DNA of 64,000 nucleotides from the NCBI RefSeq assembly GCF_000092065.1, contig NC_009358.1, forward strand, positions 62,001 to 126,000, read 5' to 3'. Every line of letters starts with the position of its first letter. Within the stretch, counting starts at the first letter, position 1. The translations under genes and the position numbers were made by a program. The notes under the pieces were generated by a model. That model saw only the letters and a list, made by a program, of their open reading frames with translations, was not told the origin of the DNA and searched no databases. Positions 45,551-55,056 of this stretch are shown here, one piece after another. The stretch comes from Ostreococcus lucimarinus CCE9901 (taxonomy: Eukaryota > Chlorophyta > Mamiellophyceae > Mamiellales > Bathycoccaceae).

Positions 45551-46861
45551 CTACATGCGAGCTAAGACAGTTTTGCCGAACGCGATTCCGAGGAAGGTGG
45601 CGACGGTGTACCCGAGAACGCCTACGAGCATGGCGGGGACGACGAGGGATTTCCAATTTTTCGCCGAAGCCATCGCGGCGGCTGTGGTGGGACCGCCGAC
45701 GCACGCGTTGGAGGCTAGTAAAGCGTTCGCTTTGTCGAATCTGAGCGCTTTGCCGACGGCGAGGAGGAATGCTAAGTGAATGGCGACCTGTAGGCAGGAG
45801 AAGACGAATAAGGACGGCGCAGTGGTGAGCATGTGGGTGATGGATCCCGACGCGCCGACGGCGACGAAGAAGGCTTGCATGACGAGCGTCGCGAGCGCCT
45901 CGCCCGAGCCCGCGAGCGCTCCGAGACGTCTAGGTATCGCCGTCGCGAGAACGACCGTTATCAACGTGATGATCGGGATGTCCATGCCACGCAGATTGAG
46001 CGCGGCGGAGATGAGCTTCGCCGCGTATCCGACGGAGGCCGCCACGGCGAGCGCGTACGACGCGCGCAACGCGCTGAAAGGCTCACCCGCGCCCTCGCCC
46101 TCAACGAGCGCGACCGTGTCGAGCGCGACGTCGCCATCGCCCTGGCTCTCGCGCGCGTCGACGTCTCCGCCGTCGCGCGTTTTCGGCATCACGCCCTTCG
46201 CCAGCGCGAACAATCCCATAAAGTACAACGCGTTCATCAAATTATCCGCCGCCAAACCCGCCGCCATGATATTCGGTGTCATCTCCAACGCGTTCGCCAC
46301 GGCGACGAAATTCACCGCCCCCCCGATGTGTCGCGCCATCAACGCGCTCGCCATCTTCCACCCCTCCGCTCCTAGCGCCGTCATCGGCACCGCCGCGAAC
46401 GCCCCCAGCGTCCCGAGCGTCGTCCCGAGCGCGCCGACGACGAAACACGGCAACAAGCGCGCCGATCCGCGCAGCACTCGTCGCACGTCCGCCGTGAACA
46501 GCAACATGGGCACCGCGAGCGGTAACAAGAACCCATTAATCATCCCGTACGTCGGCGCGTCCGTCGGCATGATTCCCGCGTTCGCGAGCGCGAGCGCCGC
46601 GAGCGTGCTCACCAGCGGCGCGCCGCCCGCGTTCGCTCCCCACGGGCGCTTCTCCGCCCAAAGCCCGAACGCACCGCACGCGAGCACCGCGGTCCAAACA
46701 CCGAGCGCGTCGGTCGGCGCGATGAGCGCGCGCGTCGCGGCGTCGCGCGTTCGGCGCGTTCGGGACGCACCGCCGTCCCGAACGCGCGACTTCGCGCGGC
46801 GTTCGCGCGCCGGCGCGGGCGCGCGCGCGCGCGCGACCGACGCGAGCGCGTCGCGCGACAT
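45551..46861 (-). CDS. DUF819 polytopic membrane protein, plastid type
   Basis: Member of the DUF819 family of bacterial and plastid membrane proteins with transporter-like topology; substrate unknown. 436 aa: an Arg-rich ~45-residue transit-like N terminus, then about ten hydrophobic helices. Conserved-looking motifs are HIGGAVNFVAVANALEM with a following NLMNALYFM, and near the C terminus ALLASNACVGGPTTAAAMASAK. These two GG/N-rich motifs are the usual paired half-helix regions of the family. An acidic loop (about 240-265) splits the two halves. It is divergent from the 65-aa protein. Confidence 0.9.
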   Translation of the reverse strand: MSRDALASVARARAPAPARERRAKSRVRDGGASRTRRTRDAATRALIAPTDALGVWTAVLACGAFGLWAEKRPWGANAGGAPLVSTLAALALANAGIMPTDAPTYGMINGFLLPLAVPMLLFTADVRRVLRGSARLLPCFVVGALGTTLGTLGAFAAVPMTALGAEGWKMASALMARHIGGAVNFVAVANALEMTPNIMAAGLAADNLMNALYFMGLFALAKGVMPKTRDGGDVDARESQGDGDVALDTVALVEGEGAGEPFSALRASYALAVAASVGYAAKLISAALNLRGMDIPIITLITVVLATAIPRRLGALAGSGEALATLVMQAFFVAVGASGSITHMLTTAPSLFVFSCLQVAIHLAFLLAVGKALRFDKANALLASNACVGGPTTAAAMASAKNWKSLVVPAMLVGVLGYTVATFLGIAFGKTVLARM

Positions 46862-46990
46862 GCGCGCGATCGACGCGCGCGCGTTCGGGCGCCGGCGCGC
46901 GCGTCGCGCGCGAGGAGAGCCGCGAGAGCGTCACTTTAACGCGCGCGGTGCGGTGCCGCCGCGACGCGAAGCGAACCGACGCCGCGCTCG

Positions 46991-47188
46991 ATGTCGTCGC
47001 TCGCGCAGCCGGCGGCGTCGCAGGCGAAGGTGCTCGTCGGCGTGCTGGCGGGGTGCGCGATCGCGGCGGTACCGTTCGCGTTCAAGACGGTTCGACAGAG
47101 GGAACAGGTGGTGGCGGAGGCGCGGGACGGGGCGTACGACGCGCGGGACGACGCTCGCAACGCGCGACTGAGCGCGAAAAAGCGTTAG
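46991..47188 (+). CDS. 65-aa single-pass membrane protein
   Basis: Not recognised. A short polar N terminus (MSSLAQPAASQAK), one hydrophobic helix (VLVGVLAGCAIAAVPFAF, residues 14-31), then a strongly charged helical tail (RQREQVVAEARDGAYDARDDARNA) ending in KKR. It lies between DUF819 and PLK with its own ATG and stop and normal spacing. Size and topology resemble small subunits of organellar complexes. Support is moderate because of its shortness. Confidence 0.55.
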   Translation: MSSLAQPAASQAKVLVGVLAGCAIAAVPFAFKTVRQREQVVAEARDGAYDARDDARNARLSAKKR

Positions 47189-47282
47189 ATTATCGTTGTA
47201 GTGATATGTGATCTGTGTGTGTGTTCGTTCACGCGCGCGTGGGCTGGCTAGTGTGTGGGTGGTACTACAGAACGGGGCTGCG

Positions 47283-49668
47283 CTACGCGACGGGCTCGTC
47301 GGCTACGCGCGGCGGCGCGGCGGCGGCTCGCGCGCTCGGCACGAGTCTCGGTAACGCGTCCTTGATGTGCTGCAAACTGCGCACGAGAAGCTCTTCAGAT
47401 TCTGGCACGGAGTCGAGGCTGTGCACGGTGCGGCGATCGTTCACAGGGTCGGTGTGGACGACCAATTGAAACGTCGGCGACAGGAGAATTTCGCGCTCGT
47501 CGTAAAAGTTGACTTGAATCGTTTTGTTGGATAAACGCCACATGACGCCCTTGGAGGTGCGGAGCCAGCTCTTTACGTATGGTGGCATCGTTTGTGGATC
47601 CCGCGCGCGCGACTCGCCGTCGTGCGAAAGACCGCCGATGGACTGGTACACCGAGCCGCGATGTTTGGTGTCGGAGAGATACTCGCGGAAATGCCCGGCG
47701 AGCAAAACCTTCTTCGCCACGTCACGACCATACTTTCGCGCCTCTGCGGGATAGACAAGCATGCGACCGAAATCGCTCCCTAGTGCTCGCGCCTTCTCAG
47801 GATCGATCACGGTGTCTTCGATCGGGGGATCGGGGTTTTGCGAGTGCGGCGACGCCATGTACACGATGGGCGAGTCGGCGGTCCCCTCCATAAACATCAT
47901 TCTTGTATCGTCGTTGAACGCCACGCCAATCGTGCCATCGCTCAGTTTATACCCCATGCCGTACTTCGATGTGAAATCGACCCACGAATCGACCCATAGA
48001 TGCGGGAAGTAGCTCGCCATCGCGCGAGATTCGTCTTCAGAATCCGTGCGCAATTGCAAACTGTCGAGCTTGTCGCCCAGAAGCGACGTGGGGTGGCCGG
48101 TCTCGATATCACCGTCGGTCGAAGCGCTCGCGTACTCCGGTTCGCGACACCGATTCGTCGCGAGCAGTCCATTGGAGGCGCTTTCCACCGCTACGACGTC
48201 TCTCTCCATCGCCCTCGCGTGCGCGCCCGCCGTGAGCCTATTCTGATCTAAACTTTGCAGCGGCGAACGCAATTGCTGCGTCGCCGCGGACGGATTCGTC
48301 GCCTTCGATGGCGCTTCGGCACAGATTGTGTCACCGTCTCGAGCGTCGAGTCTGCGCGATTTCGTCACCGGCTTTTTCGGTGACGATACCGTCGTCGTCT
48401 TTGATCGTCGTTCGACGTACGGTGCCGGCTTTTCGTCAGCTAATTTCCAGTCCTCCGCACCGAGCTTCATGAACGGGTGCGCCGCTATCTGTTGCAATGT
48501 CGGTCGCTTCTCGGGCTCGGCGCTCAGAGCGGCGCGAATCAAATCCTTGGTAGAGTCCGCGATCGGAGGGTCATCTGGTATGTCGTACTCGTTGGCTCGA
48601 ATGCGTTTGTACGTCAACTTGACATCCTTGGTTTGAAACGGCGGCGAGCCGAAGAGCAACGTGTACAGAATTACCCCCAACGACCACGTATCGACTTCGT
48701 AGGAGTGACCGGGACCTTCTTTACCCTTGAGAACTTCTGGTGCGATGTAATTCGGTGTCCCGCAAATCGTCCTTCGCCGCTCGTCGTCGTGATCCATCGC
48801 GCACGCCAAACCGAAATCTCCAATCTTCACTCGCTTCGCCGCGCCGAGCTTATTCAACTCGGCGTCCGTTCCAGGTCCGCCGCCCTCCGCTTTGATCTCC
48901 TCCAACCCTTCTTTGGTCAAAAACAGATTTCCGAGCTTCAAGTCTCTGTGAATCACTCGCATCGCGTGCAGGTGCGCCGTCGCCGACACCGCCTCTCGCA
49001 TGTAACACGCCGCCGCCATCTCTCTCATGGCACCGCGAGACTTTACGATATCCGCCAACGTCCTGTTCGAACACATCTCCATCAAGATGTACACGTGATT
49101 ATCGTCCTCGAAACAACGCTCAAACCGCACCACTTGATCGCACGAGACGCTCTTGTGAATCCGAATCTCCGTCACCATCTTCTTCCTCGCCCGCGGTTTC
49201 TCCAGCGTCGACTTCGCCACCACCTTACACGCGAACGACCTCCCCGTCGCCGCTTCCTGCACCGCAAACACCACCGCGAACCCTCCTTTCCCTAACGCGC
49301 GTCCTCGAATGTACCGCCGCGCCCGCTTCGCGCCGTCGCCGCCGTCGTAATACTCCGTGATGACGCGCGGACACCTCACCTCCTTCGCTCGATCTTGCCT
49401 GCGTCGCCGTCGCCGCGTCTCCGACCGTCAGTCGGCGTTCGCGCTTACCACCGCGTTTCTCGATCCTCACCGCGCGCCCTCGTCGCCCGCGCCGCCGTCG
49501 ATTCGCCCGCGCGCGTCGTCATCGCGAATTTCAAATTTCAAATCGCGTCCCGTCGCACCTCGGCGTTTTCTTCATCGGCGCGTCCTCGCGCGCGAGCGCC
49601 GCGGACGGCGTCGCGTCGTTCGCGCGGCGATTTCTCGGCGCGATGTTTTCATCGTTCAGCAGCGACAT
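47283..49668 (-). CDS. PLK: Polo-like kinase with two polo boxes
   Basis: Mitotic Ser/Thr kinase. Exons 49559..49668 and 47283..49398, 741 aa. Without the first exon the frame begins only with a GTG. The joined N terminus reads MKKTPR then QDRAKEVRCPRVITEYY. Kinase domain: LGKGGFAVVF (from 72), ACKVV with Lys about 95, HRDLKLGN, DFGLA, T-loop RRTICGTPNYIAPE. Polo box 1 is WVDSWVDFTSKYGMGYKLSDG with GVAFND. Polo box 2 is YVKSWLRTSKGVMWRLSNKTIQV. In polo box 2 the positions matching the human PLK1 phosphopeptide pincer (H538, K540) are E671 and E673, so canonical phosphoepitope binding may be lost. PLKs are absent from most land plants but kept in green algae. The linker (about 350-520) is Ser/Thr-rich. 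Confidence 0.94.
49399..49558 (-). other. Intron of PLK (160 nt)
   Basis: Phase 2. Donor AG|GTGCGAC, acceptor GACGCAG|G, ACTGAC (minus strand) at 49427..49432, 29 nt before the acceptor. It joins exon 1 ending in KKTP(R) to QDRAKEV in frame with the kinase. Confidence 0.87.
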
Positions 49669-50014
49669 CGCGCGCGCGCGCGTCTCGCGCGTCGCGTTAA
49701 GACGTACATCCGGGGACGCGCCGACGGTCGCCGGCGTCGGTCCGCGCTCGACGCGCGTTGACTTTTGTTTTCGCGCGACGCGACGGCTCGGACGTCGCGG
49801 GCGCGACGACGACGCGGGAAAAAAGTGACGGTCGCGACGGTGGCGCGCGGTCGCGCGGTGCGCTCGCGATCCGACGCGCGCGACGCGCGACGGCGCGTCG
49901 TCGCTCGCGGTTTCTTCGCGCGGAACGCGAACCGACGAATATCGGAGACGACGACGACGACGAATATCGGAGACGACGACGACGACGGCGACGGCGCGCA
50001 CACCGCGGCGCGCC
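49669..50014. other. Divergent intergenic region PLK / MDR oxidoreductase with short tandem repeat
   Basis: 346 bp between the two start codons. CG-rich, with a 25-bp unit (CGAATATCGGAGACGACGAC plus five bases) present twice in tandem at 49936..49985, running into further GAC repeats up to about 49998. No ORF with support. Confidence 0.7.
49936..49985 (+). repeat. Two tandem copies of a 25-bp unit
   Basis: Two identical units beginning CGAATATCGGAGACG, at 49936 and 49961, flanked by GAC triplets. They lie about 30-80 bp upstream of the oxidoreductase start codon. Confidence 0.9.
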
Positions 50015-51181
50015 ATGCGTCGATTCCGAAGGGCCGTGTTCGCGAAGCGCGCGCCCGCGGGCGTCGTCGTCGCGACCGTCGCGCCGTCGCGAAGGTTTCG
50101 GACGTCGGACGCGCCGCGCGCGCGGTCGCTCGCGCGCGAGATTGGACGCTTCGCGCGGCGCGCGTGGACGCGCTTTTGGGCGAACGTTTGGGGCGACGGC
50201 GAGGTCGATCCGCCTCGGCCGCGCGTGCTGGTGAAGGTGCGCGCGTGCTCGTTGAATCCGGTGGACGCCAAGTATCTGTACGGCGATAAGTGTCCGAGGA
50301 TGTTTCGGCCGTTCGTGCGCGGCGTCGTGGACGGCCGAGGCGTGGGATTTGACTTTAGCGGCGTCGTCGTCGAGGCGGACGCGAACGCGGAATTTAGACG
50401 AGGTCAAGCCGTGTTCGGGGTCGCACCGCCGCTTGAGGGCGCGTGCGCTGAGTACGTGGAGTGCTACGCCGATATGATCGCGGAGAAGAGCGTCAACATG
50501 ACGCACGCCGAAGCCGCGGCGATCGGCCTGTGCGGCGCGACGATTTGCCAAGCGCTCGACGCGTTTTGCAAAGTCGTTCCGTCACCCGTGCTCGTCATCG
50601 GCGCCTCTGGTGGATTGGGTCATTTAGCGGTGCAAATCTGCAAATGCGAGGGCGCAGAAGTCGTCGGCGTTTCGTCGGCGCGAAATTTGGAGTTTGTGCG
50701 TTCGCTCGGCGTCGACGCCGCGGCGCCGTACGACGATCCGGACTCGACGTTGGAAGAACACCTCGCCGAATGGGGGCACGGTCACAAGAAGTTCAAGCTC
50801 ATACTAGACACGGTCACGTCCAACGCCGCGGTGGACGCGCAGTACGATTACTGCTCGCGCCTGCGCGAAATCGTCGACGATGACTGTCGCTACGTAAAGT
50901 TCGGAGGAACGCCCACGCAATGGGCGTTCGCCCACATTCGTCGCATCGGGTTGACAGTGCCGTTCTCCGACTTTCACAAGCGCGCGCCACCGTTCTGGAT
51001 CTACTTCCGCGGCCTCGAGCGCCAATTGCGCTACTTGCGAGACATGTACGACGCCGGCGACTTGAAACCGCGCGTCGGTAATCGCTTCCCGTTCACGAAC
51101 GACGGCGTTCGCGACGCGTTCGCTCTCTTGCGCTCGCGCCGCGCCGTCGGTAAAGTCATCATCGACATCGATGAAAATTGA
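50015..51181 (+). CDS. MDR-family NAD(P)H-dependent oxidoreductase (quinone oxidoreductase/RTN4IP1-like)
   Basis: Medium-chain dehydrogenase/reductase. 388 aa. The Arg-rich first ~50 residues fit an organelle presequence, and the usual first strand of MDRs appears shortened. GroES-like domain: VLVKVRACSLNPVDAKYLYGD, then GFDFSGVVVEA and GQAVFGV. Rossmann domain: VLVIGASGGLGHLAVQICK with GASGGLG nucleotide-binding motif, then VVGVSSARNLEFVRSLG. A C-terminal closing strand KVIIDIDE is seen. The catalytic zinc ligands of alcohol dehydrogenases are absent, so it is of the zinc-free quinone-oxidoreductase class. The substrate is unknown. Confidence 0.88.
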   Translation: MRRFRRAVFAKRAPAGVVVATVAPSRRFRTSDAPRARSLAREIGRFARRAWTRFWANVWGDGEVDPPRPRVLVKVRACSLNPVDAKYLYGDKCPRMFRPFVRGVVDGRGVGFDFSGVVVEADANAEFRRGQAVFGVAPPLEGACAEYVECYADMIAEKSVNMTHAEAAAIGLCGATICQALDAFCKVVPSPVLVIGASGGLGHLAVQICKCEGAEVVGVSSARNLEFVRSLGVDAAAPYDDPDSTLEEHLAEWGHGHKKFKLILDTVTSNAAVDAQYDYCSRLREIVDDDCRYVKFGGTPTQWAFAHIRRIGLTVPFSDFHKRAPPFWIYFRGLERQLRYLRDMYDAGDLKPRVGNRFPFTNDGVRDAFALLRSRRAVGKVIIDIDEN

Positions 51182-51309
51182 ATACACGAACACCGTCCCG
51201 CGCGGCGGCGCGCCGTTTTCAAATCGCGACAGCTGCGCCGCGCCTCACACATCGTCGCGCGTCGCGCGCGTCTTCCGCGGCCCCACCGAACGCGGCGCGG
51301 TGGCGAAGC

Positions 51310-54225
51310 ATGTCGCGCGACGAAGATTGCGACCTGAGTCCGCGCGAGATCGCGTCGCCGCGCGACGCCGACGACGAGGGCGATGATGTTCGCGTCGTGT
51401 GCATCGACGAAGGCGACGACGCGACGCCGCGCGCGCGCGCGTCCGCGGACGCGCCGGACGCGACGACGTCGACGCGAGCATTCCCAGGCGCGTCCACGGC
51501 GCCGGACGCGCGCGCGGCGCGGTTCAAACCGGAACTGAGCGTCAAGTCGTACTTTAAGAAGATTGAACCAAACGACGCGACGCGCGACGGCGACGCGACG
51601 ACGCCGGAGGACGCCTCGCCGAAGCGTCGGCGAGGGTTGGTGAAGATTGAATTCGAAAAGGACAGGCGCGAATTCACGACGAAGGCGATCGGGGGATGTA
51701 AGGTGAAGTTTCCGGAGGGACTGAATCCACATCCGGCGCAGACGATGACGATGTCGAGCATCATTCGAGCGTTGACGAAACGCGAGCACGCGATGATTGA
51801 GTCGCCCACGGGGACGGGGAAAACGTTAGCGCTGTTGTGCGGGGCGTTGGCGTGGCAGGAACGAGAGGTGGCGCTTTCGATGGAGAAGAACAAGGGCTAT
51901 TGGTCGGAAAAGATGAAGTATCAAACGGCGCGGAACGCGTACAAAGACGCGGTGGAGAACGGGAAGACGCCGACGGTGGAGCGCGGCGTCGGTTGGGCCT
52001 CGAATGATCCGTATTTTCCGAATCCGCACGGTTCGACGCTCCGACCGAAGATTTTCATCTGTTCGCGAACGCATTCGCAGATTAATCAAATTTTGCGTGA
52101 ACTCAAGCGAACGGGGTATTCGCCGCGGTACAGCGTGCTGTCCTCGAGACAACGGATGTGCCCGATGGAAAAGAACGACGCGCAGTGCAAAGAATTACTC
52201 GGCACTGGAGTGGCTCAACAGAGCGGTCGCACGGCGTGCGGGTTTTTCAATCGACACAAGCACGTGTCGTCGAACATGGAGCGATACCCGAAGGCGGGCG
52301 AAGAAGGCATGTTTCCGAGCGCGTGGGACATGGAAGACTTTGAGCGCGTCGTGAATGAAATCGAAGGTTGTTCGTTTTACGCGCTTCGCGAGATGGTGAA
52401 GACCGCGGATTTGATCTTTTGCCCGTACAATTATCTGTTTGACGTGAACATTCGACGAAAGATGAAGATAGATCTGAAGGACGCCGCCGTCATCATCGAT
52501 GAAGGGCACAATCTTGAAGACGTGTGCAGAGAAGGTTCGTCGATTGAGTTTTCGCTCGACACCATCGGAAAAGGTATGGATGAGTTGTCGAAGACTTGGG
52601 GGAAAATCAACAACGAAACGAGTTTGATCGCCAGATTCTTTCGAGCGATTTCCGCGTTCATGGAGGGTCTTTTCTGCACCAACACCGCGCCGACGACGGT
52701 GATTCAATCGAACCAGCTCGAGTACTTCGTAAACGACATGCTGAAAACATTCAACGCGGTGGGTGAGTACACGCAGGACATCATAGACGTCGTAGAAAAG
52801 TTACTCACTGAGGACAGCAATTTGATGTCGCCTATCATCGCGCCGCACATTACGTTCGCCGGAGATCTAGCCGAAGTTTTGCAAAACGCCGTCAAGCACG
52901 CGGCTGCGTACAACATTTTCATCGGCTCGCGGGTTGAAATCGACGGCGATGAATGTCCAGGTATGGTGATTCAGTGCATGAAGCCGTCAGTCGCGTTTCA
53001 CGCCGTTGCGGAGAAAGCGCGCTCGGTAATCATCACCTCTGGTACGTTGTCGCCGATGAATACGTTCGAGGCGGAGCTCGCCGAGAAGTTTCCGACGAAA
53101 ATCGAAGCGCCCCACGTGGTGCCAAACGATCACGTGTACGTCGAAGTGACGAGCGCGATTGGCGAGGTGACGTACAAGGCGACAGATGGACACGTCCAAG
53201 GACCGAAGTTCGCGAAAAAGTTGGGCGAATACTTGTTGAAATACGCTCAAGTCATCCCGGGAGGGATGCTCGTGTTTCTTCCAAAGTATAGTCTCATCGA
53301 CCGCGTCTTGCGCGAATGGCACGTGACTGGTTTGTTTGGGAAGATGAACGATTACAAACGCGTCGTCGTGGAAACGCGGGGCGCGCGAGGTTTCCAGGAC
53401 ACCCTGAACGAATTCAATCTCGGAAACACGAACGGTAAAGGATCGTTGATGCTTGCCGTGTACCGCGGTAAAGTGTCCGAAGGTATCGATTTCAAAGACG
53501 ACAGCGCGCGGGCTGTGTTTTGCGTCGGCATTCCGTTTCCGAGCGTCTACGACATCAAGGTGAAGGCGAAGAAAGAATTTAACGATTTACCCGTTTCTCG
53601 AGCGCAAGGCATGCTATCGGGCGGCGAGTGGTACCGCGCGCAGGCGTACCGCGCGTACAACCAAGCGCTCGGTCGTTGCATTCGCCATCCGAAGGATTAC
53701 GCCGCGTTGTTCCTCGTCGACTCGCGTTTTCGCGAAAGTCGTTGGATGCTGAACAACATCTCTAAATGGATTCGCAACAACGCGCAGGCGTCCGACGACG
53801 TCAATCAAAGCGTGCGAGTGGTGGATGGATTCTTTAAGCGCCTTCGCGGCGCATCCGACGGAAACGCGCCGGCGGGGTCGACGGCAAAGCACGAGGAAAC
53901 TCAACAAAAAGAAAATCTCCTCTGCGGCCTGGGGTGCGAGAAAAACGCCGCGCTCTGCGCCGCGCTCGAGAGACTCCACGAAGCGAGTATGCTTTCGCCC
54001 GAGGAGCCGATGAAAGTGAACGCGTATGCGAAAGCGTTGACGTCCATTCGCGCGTTGAAGTACGAAGTCACGAGTGGCGCGAAGATGAGTAAAGCGGGTC
54101 CCGACAAAGTGCAGCACGTCGGACCGTCCATGGGCGCGCAAATCGATTTCTTTCTCAAGCACGGCGTCTTCGAACGAATGGAGTATTACGAGCGCAAAGA
54201 GCTTCCCCCGTCGTCGGCGAAGTAG
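51310..54225 (+). CDS. FANCJ/BRIP1-like XPD-family Fe-S DNA helicase
   Basis: 5'-3' DNA helicase of the XPD/FANCJ/RTEL1/CHL1 group. 971 aa from ATG 51310. KSYFKKIE near residue 77 resembles a PCNA-type QxxxxF-like box, a weak match. Walker A SPTGTGKT is at about 165. Four cysteines for the Fe-S cluster are C284, C293, C310 and C354, followed by the REM/ADLIFCPYNYL segment. Motif II reads DEGH (397-400) instead of the usual DEAH. Second helicase domain: GTLSPM, PGGMLVFLPKY, GKVSEGIDF, QALGRCIRHPKDYAALFLVD. The C-terminal ~130 residues are less conserved. Cys spacing and the CKELLGT segment favour FANCJ over RTEL1, but this needs a tree. Confidence 0.9.
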   Translation: MSRDEDCDLSPREIASPRDADDEGDDVRVVCIDEGDDATPRARASADAPDATTSTRAFPGASTAPDARAARFKPELSVKSYFKKIEPNDATRDGDATTPEDASPKRRRGLVKIEFEKDRREFTTKAIGGCKVKFPEGLNPHPAQTMTMSSIIRALTKREHAMIESPTGTGKTLALLCGALAWQEREVALSMEKNKGYWSEKMKYQTARNAYKDAVENGKTPTVERGVGWASNDPYFPNPHGSTLRPKIFICSRTHSQINQILRELKRTGYSPRYSVLSSRQRMCPMEKNDAQCKELLGTGVAQQSGRTACGFFNRHKHVSSNMERYPKAGEEGMFPSAWDMEDFERVVNEIEGCSFYALREMVKTADLIFCPYNYLFDVNIRRKMKIDLKDAAVIIDEGHNLEDVCREGSSIEFSLDTIGKGMDELSKTWGKINNETSLIARFFRAISAFMEGLFCTNTAPTTVIQSNQLEYFVNDMLKTFNAVGEYTQDIIDVVEKLLTEDSNLMSPIIAPHITFAGDLAEVLQNAVKHAAAYNIFIGSRVEIDGDECPGMVIQCMKPSVAFHAVAEKARSVIITSGTLSPMNTFEAELAEKFPTKIEAPHVVPNDHVYVEVTSAIGEVTYKATDGHVQGPKFAKKLGEYLLKYAQVIPGGMLVFLPKYSLIDRVLREWHVTGLFGKMNDYKRVVVETRGARGFQDTLNEFNLGNTNGKGSLMLAVYRGKVSEGIDFKDDSARAVFCVGIPFPSVYDIKVKAKKEFNDLPVSRAQGMLSGGEWYRAQAYRAYNQALGRCIRHPKDYAALFLVDSRFRESRWMLNNISKWIRNNAQASDDVNQSVRVVDGFFKRLRGASDGNAPAGSTAKHEETQQKENLLCGLGCEKNAALCAALERLHEASMLSPEEPMKVNAYAKALTSIRALKYEVTSGAKMSKAGPDKVQHVGPSMGAQIDFFLKHGVFERMEYYERKELPPSSAK

Positions 54226-54286
54226 AACTGAAATGTAAATGTACAATAAATAGCTTTGGTAATACGAATACAAACGCGCGCATCGT

Positions 54287-54988
54287 TTAGAACCGCCGAC
54301 GCGCCTCCGCGCTCGCCTCTCGCGCCTCGAAAAATCGCGACAACGCGATCACCGCCGCGTGCGTGACGCTCAACGACTCGATCAAGCGTCCCATCGGTAT
54401 GCTGCACAGCGCGTCGCACAGCGCCAGCTCTCGCTCCGACAACCCATCCGCCTCGTTCCCGAACACCAACGCCAATTTCCCTCCGTCTTCGCCTCCTCCC
54501 GGATACGCCGCCGTCAGCGCCGCCAAATCGTCGAATCGCGCGCGCGACGCCTCCGCCTCCGCGTCGTCGAGCCTCCACGGATGAAATCCGACCACCGTTC
54601 CCACCGTCCCGCGCAGCGCGTCCTCCAGGCTCGCGTGCGCGTCCGCCGCGCGCGGCACCAACCACTGCGCCCCCTTCGCCGCGTTCACGCACGCGCGGCA
54701 CTCGACGTCGCACAGCGGCGTCGCCACGCGAAAATCGCAGCACTCGAACGCCGCGCACGCCCTCGCCATCGCCCCGACGTTCGACGCCGTCTTGGGCGAG
54801 CAGAATATCACGCACACGTCGCGAAGCGTCCCCGGCGGGTCCTCGAGCGCGCCTCGCGGGCCTCGGCGAAGCGACGCCGCCCAGCGGTCGCGATGTCGGT
54901 TATCGCCGCGCCGCGCGCCGCGCGCGCGCTTCGCCGCGCCCTCGCGCGCCGGTTCGCCCGCGAGACGCGCGCGCGCCGCCGCGAACAT
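54287..54988 (-). CDS. SPOUT-class RNA 2'-O-methyltransferase (SpoU/TrmH/TrmJ-like)
   Basis: RNA methyltransferase with a trefoil-knot fold. 233 aa. Motif 1 is CSPKTASNVGAMARACAAFE (N and R for RNA/SAM). Motif 2 is ALVFGNEADGLSERELALCD. Motif 3 is SIPMGRLIESLSVTHAAVIAL, slightly off the consensus IPMxGxxxSLNVSxAxxI. The basic N terminus (~45 residues, RAAKRARGARRG-like) could be a targeting sequence. tRNA versus rRNA specificity cannot be decided. The start codon lies 20 bp from the ATG upstream of the Ecdysoneless homologue, on the opposite strand. Confidence 0.9.
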   Translation of the reverse strand: MFAAARARLAGEPAREGAAKRARGARRGDNRHRDRWAASLRRGPRGALEDPPGTLRDVCVIFCSPKTASNVGAMARACAAFECCDFRVATPLCDVECRACVNAAKGAQWLVPRAADAHASLEDALRGTVGTVVGFHPWRLDDAEAEASRARFDDLAALTAAYPGGGEDGGKLALVFGNEADGLSERELALCDALCSIPMGRLIESLSVTHAAVIALSRFFEAREASAEARRRF

Positions 54989-55056
54989 GACGCTTTTCGC
55001 GGCGACGAATGGCGCGTCACATCGCCGCGCGCTCGACCGCGCGCGCGCCGGCGCGC

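Noticed and set aside
45780-47171. 463-aa plus-strand ORF opposite DUF819
   Set aside because: It is antisense to a clear membrane-protein family, with composition (Ser/Ala/Arg) typical of GC-rich shadow frames.
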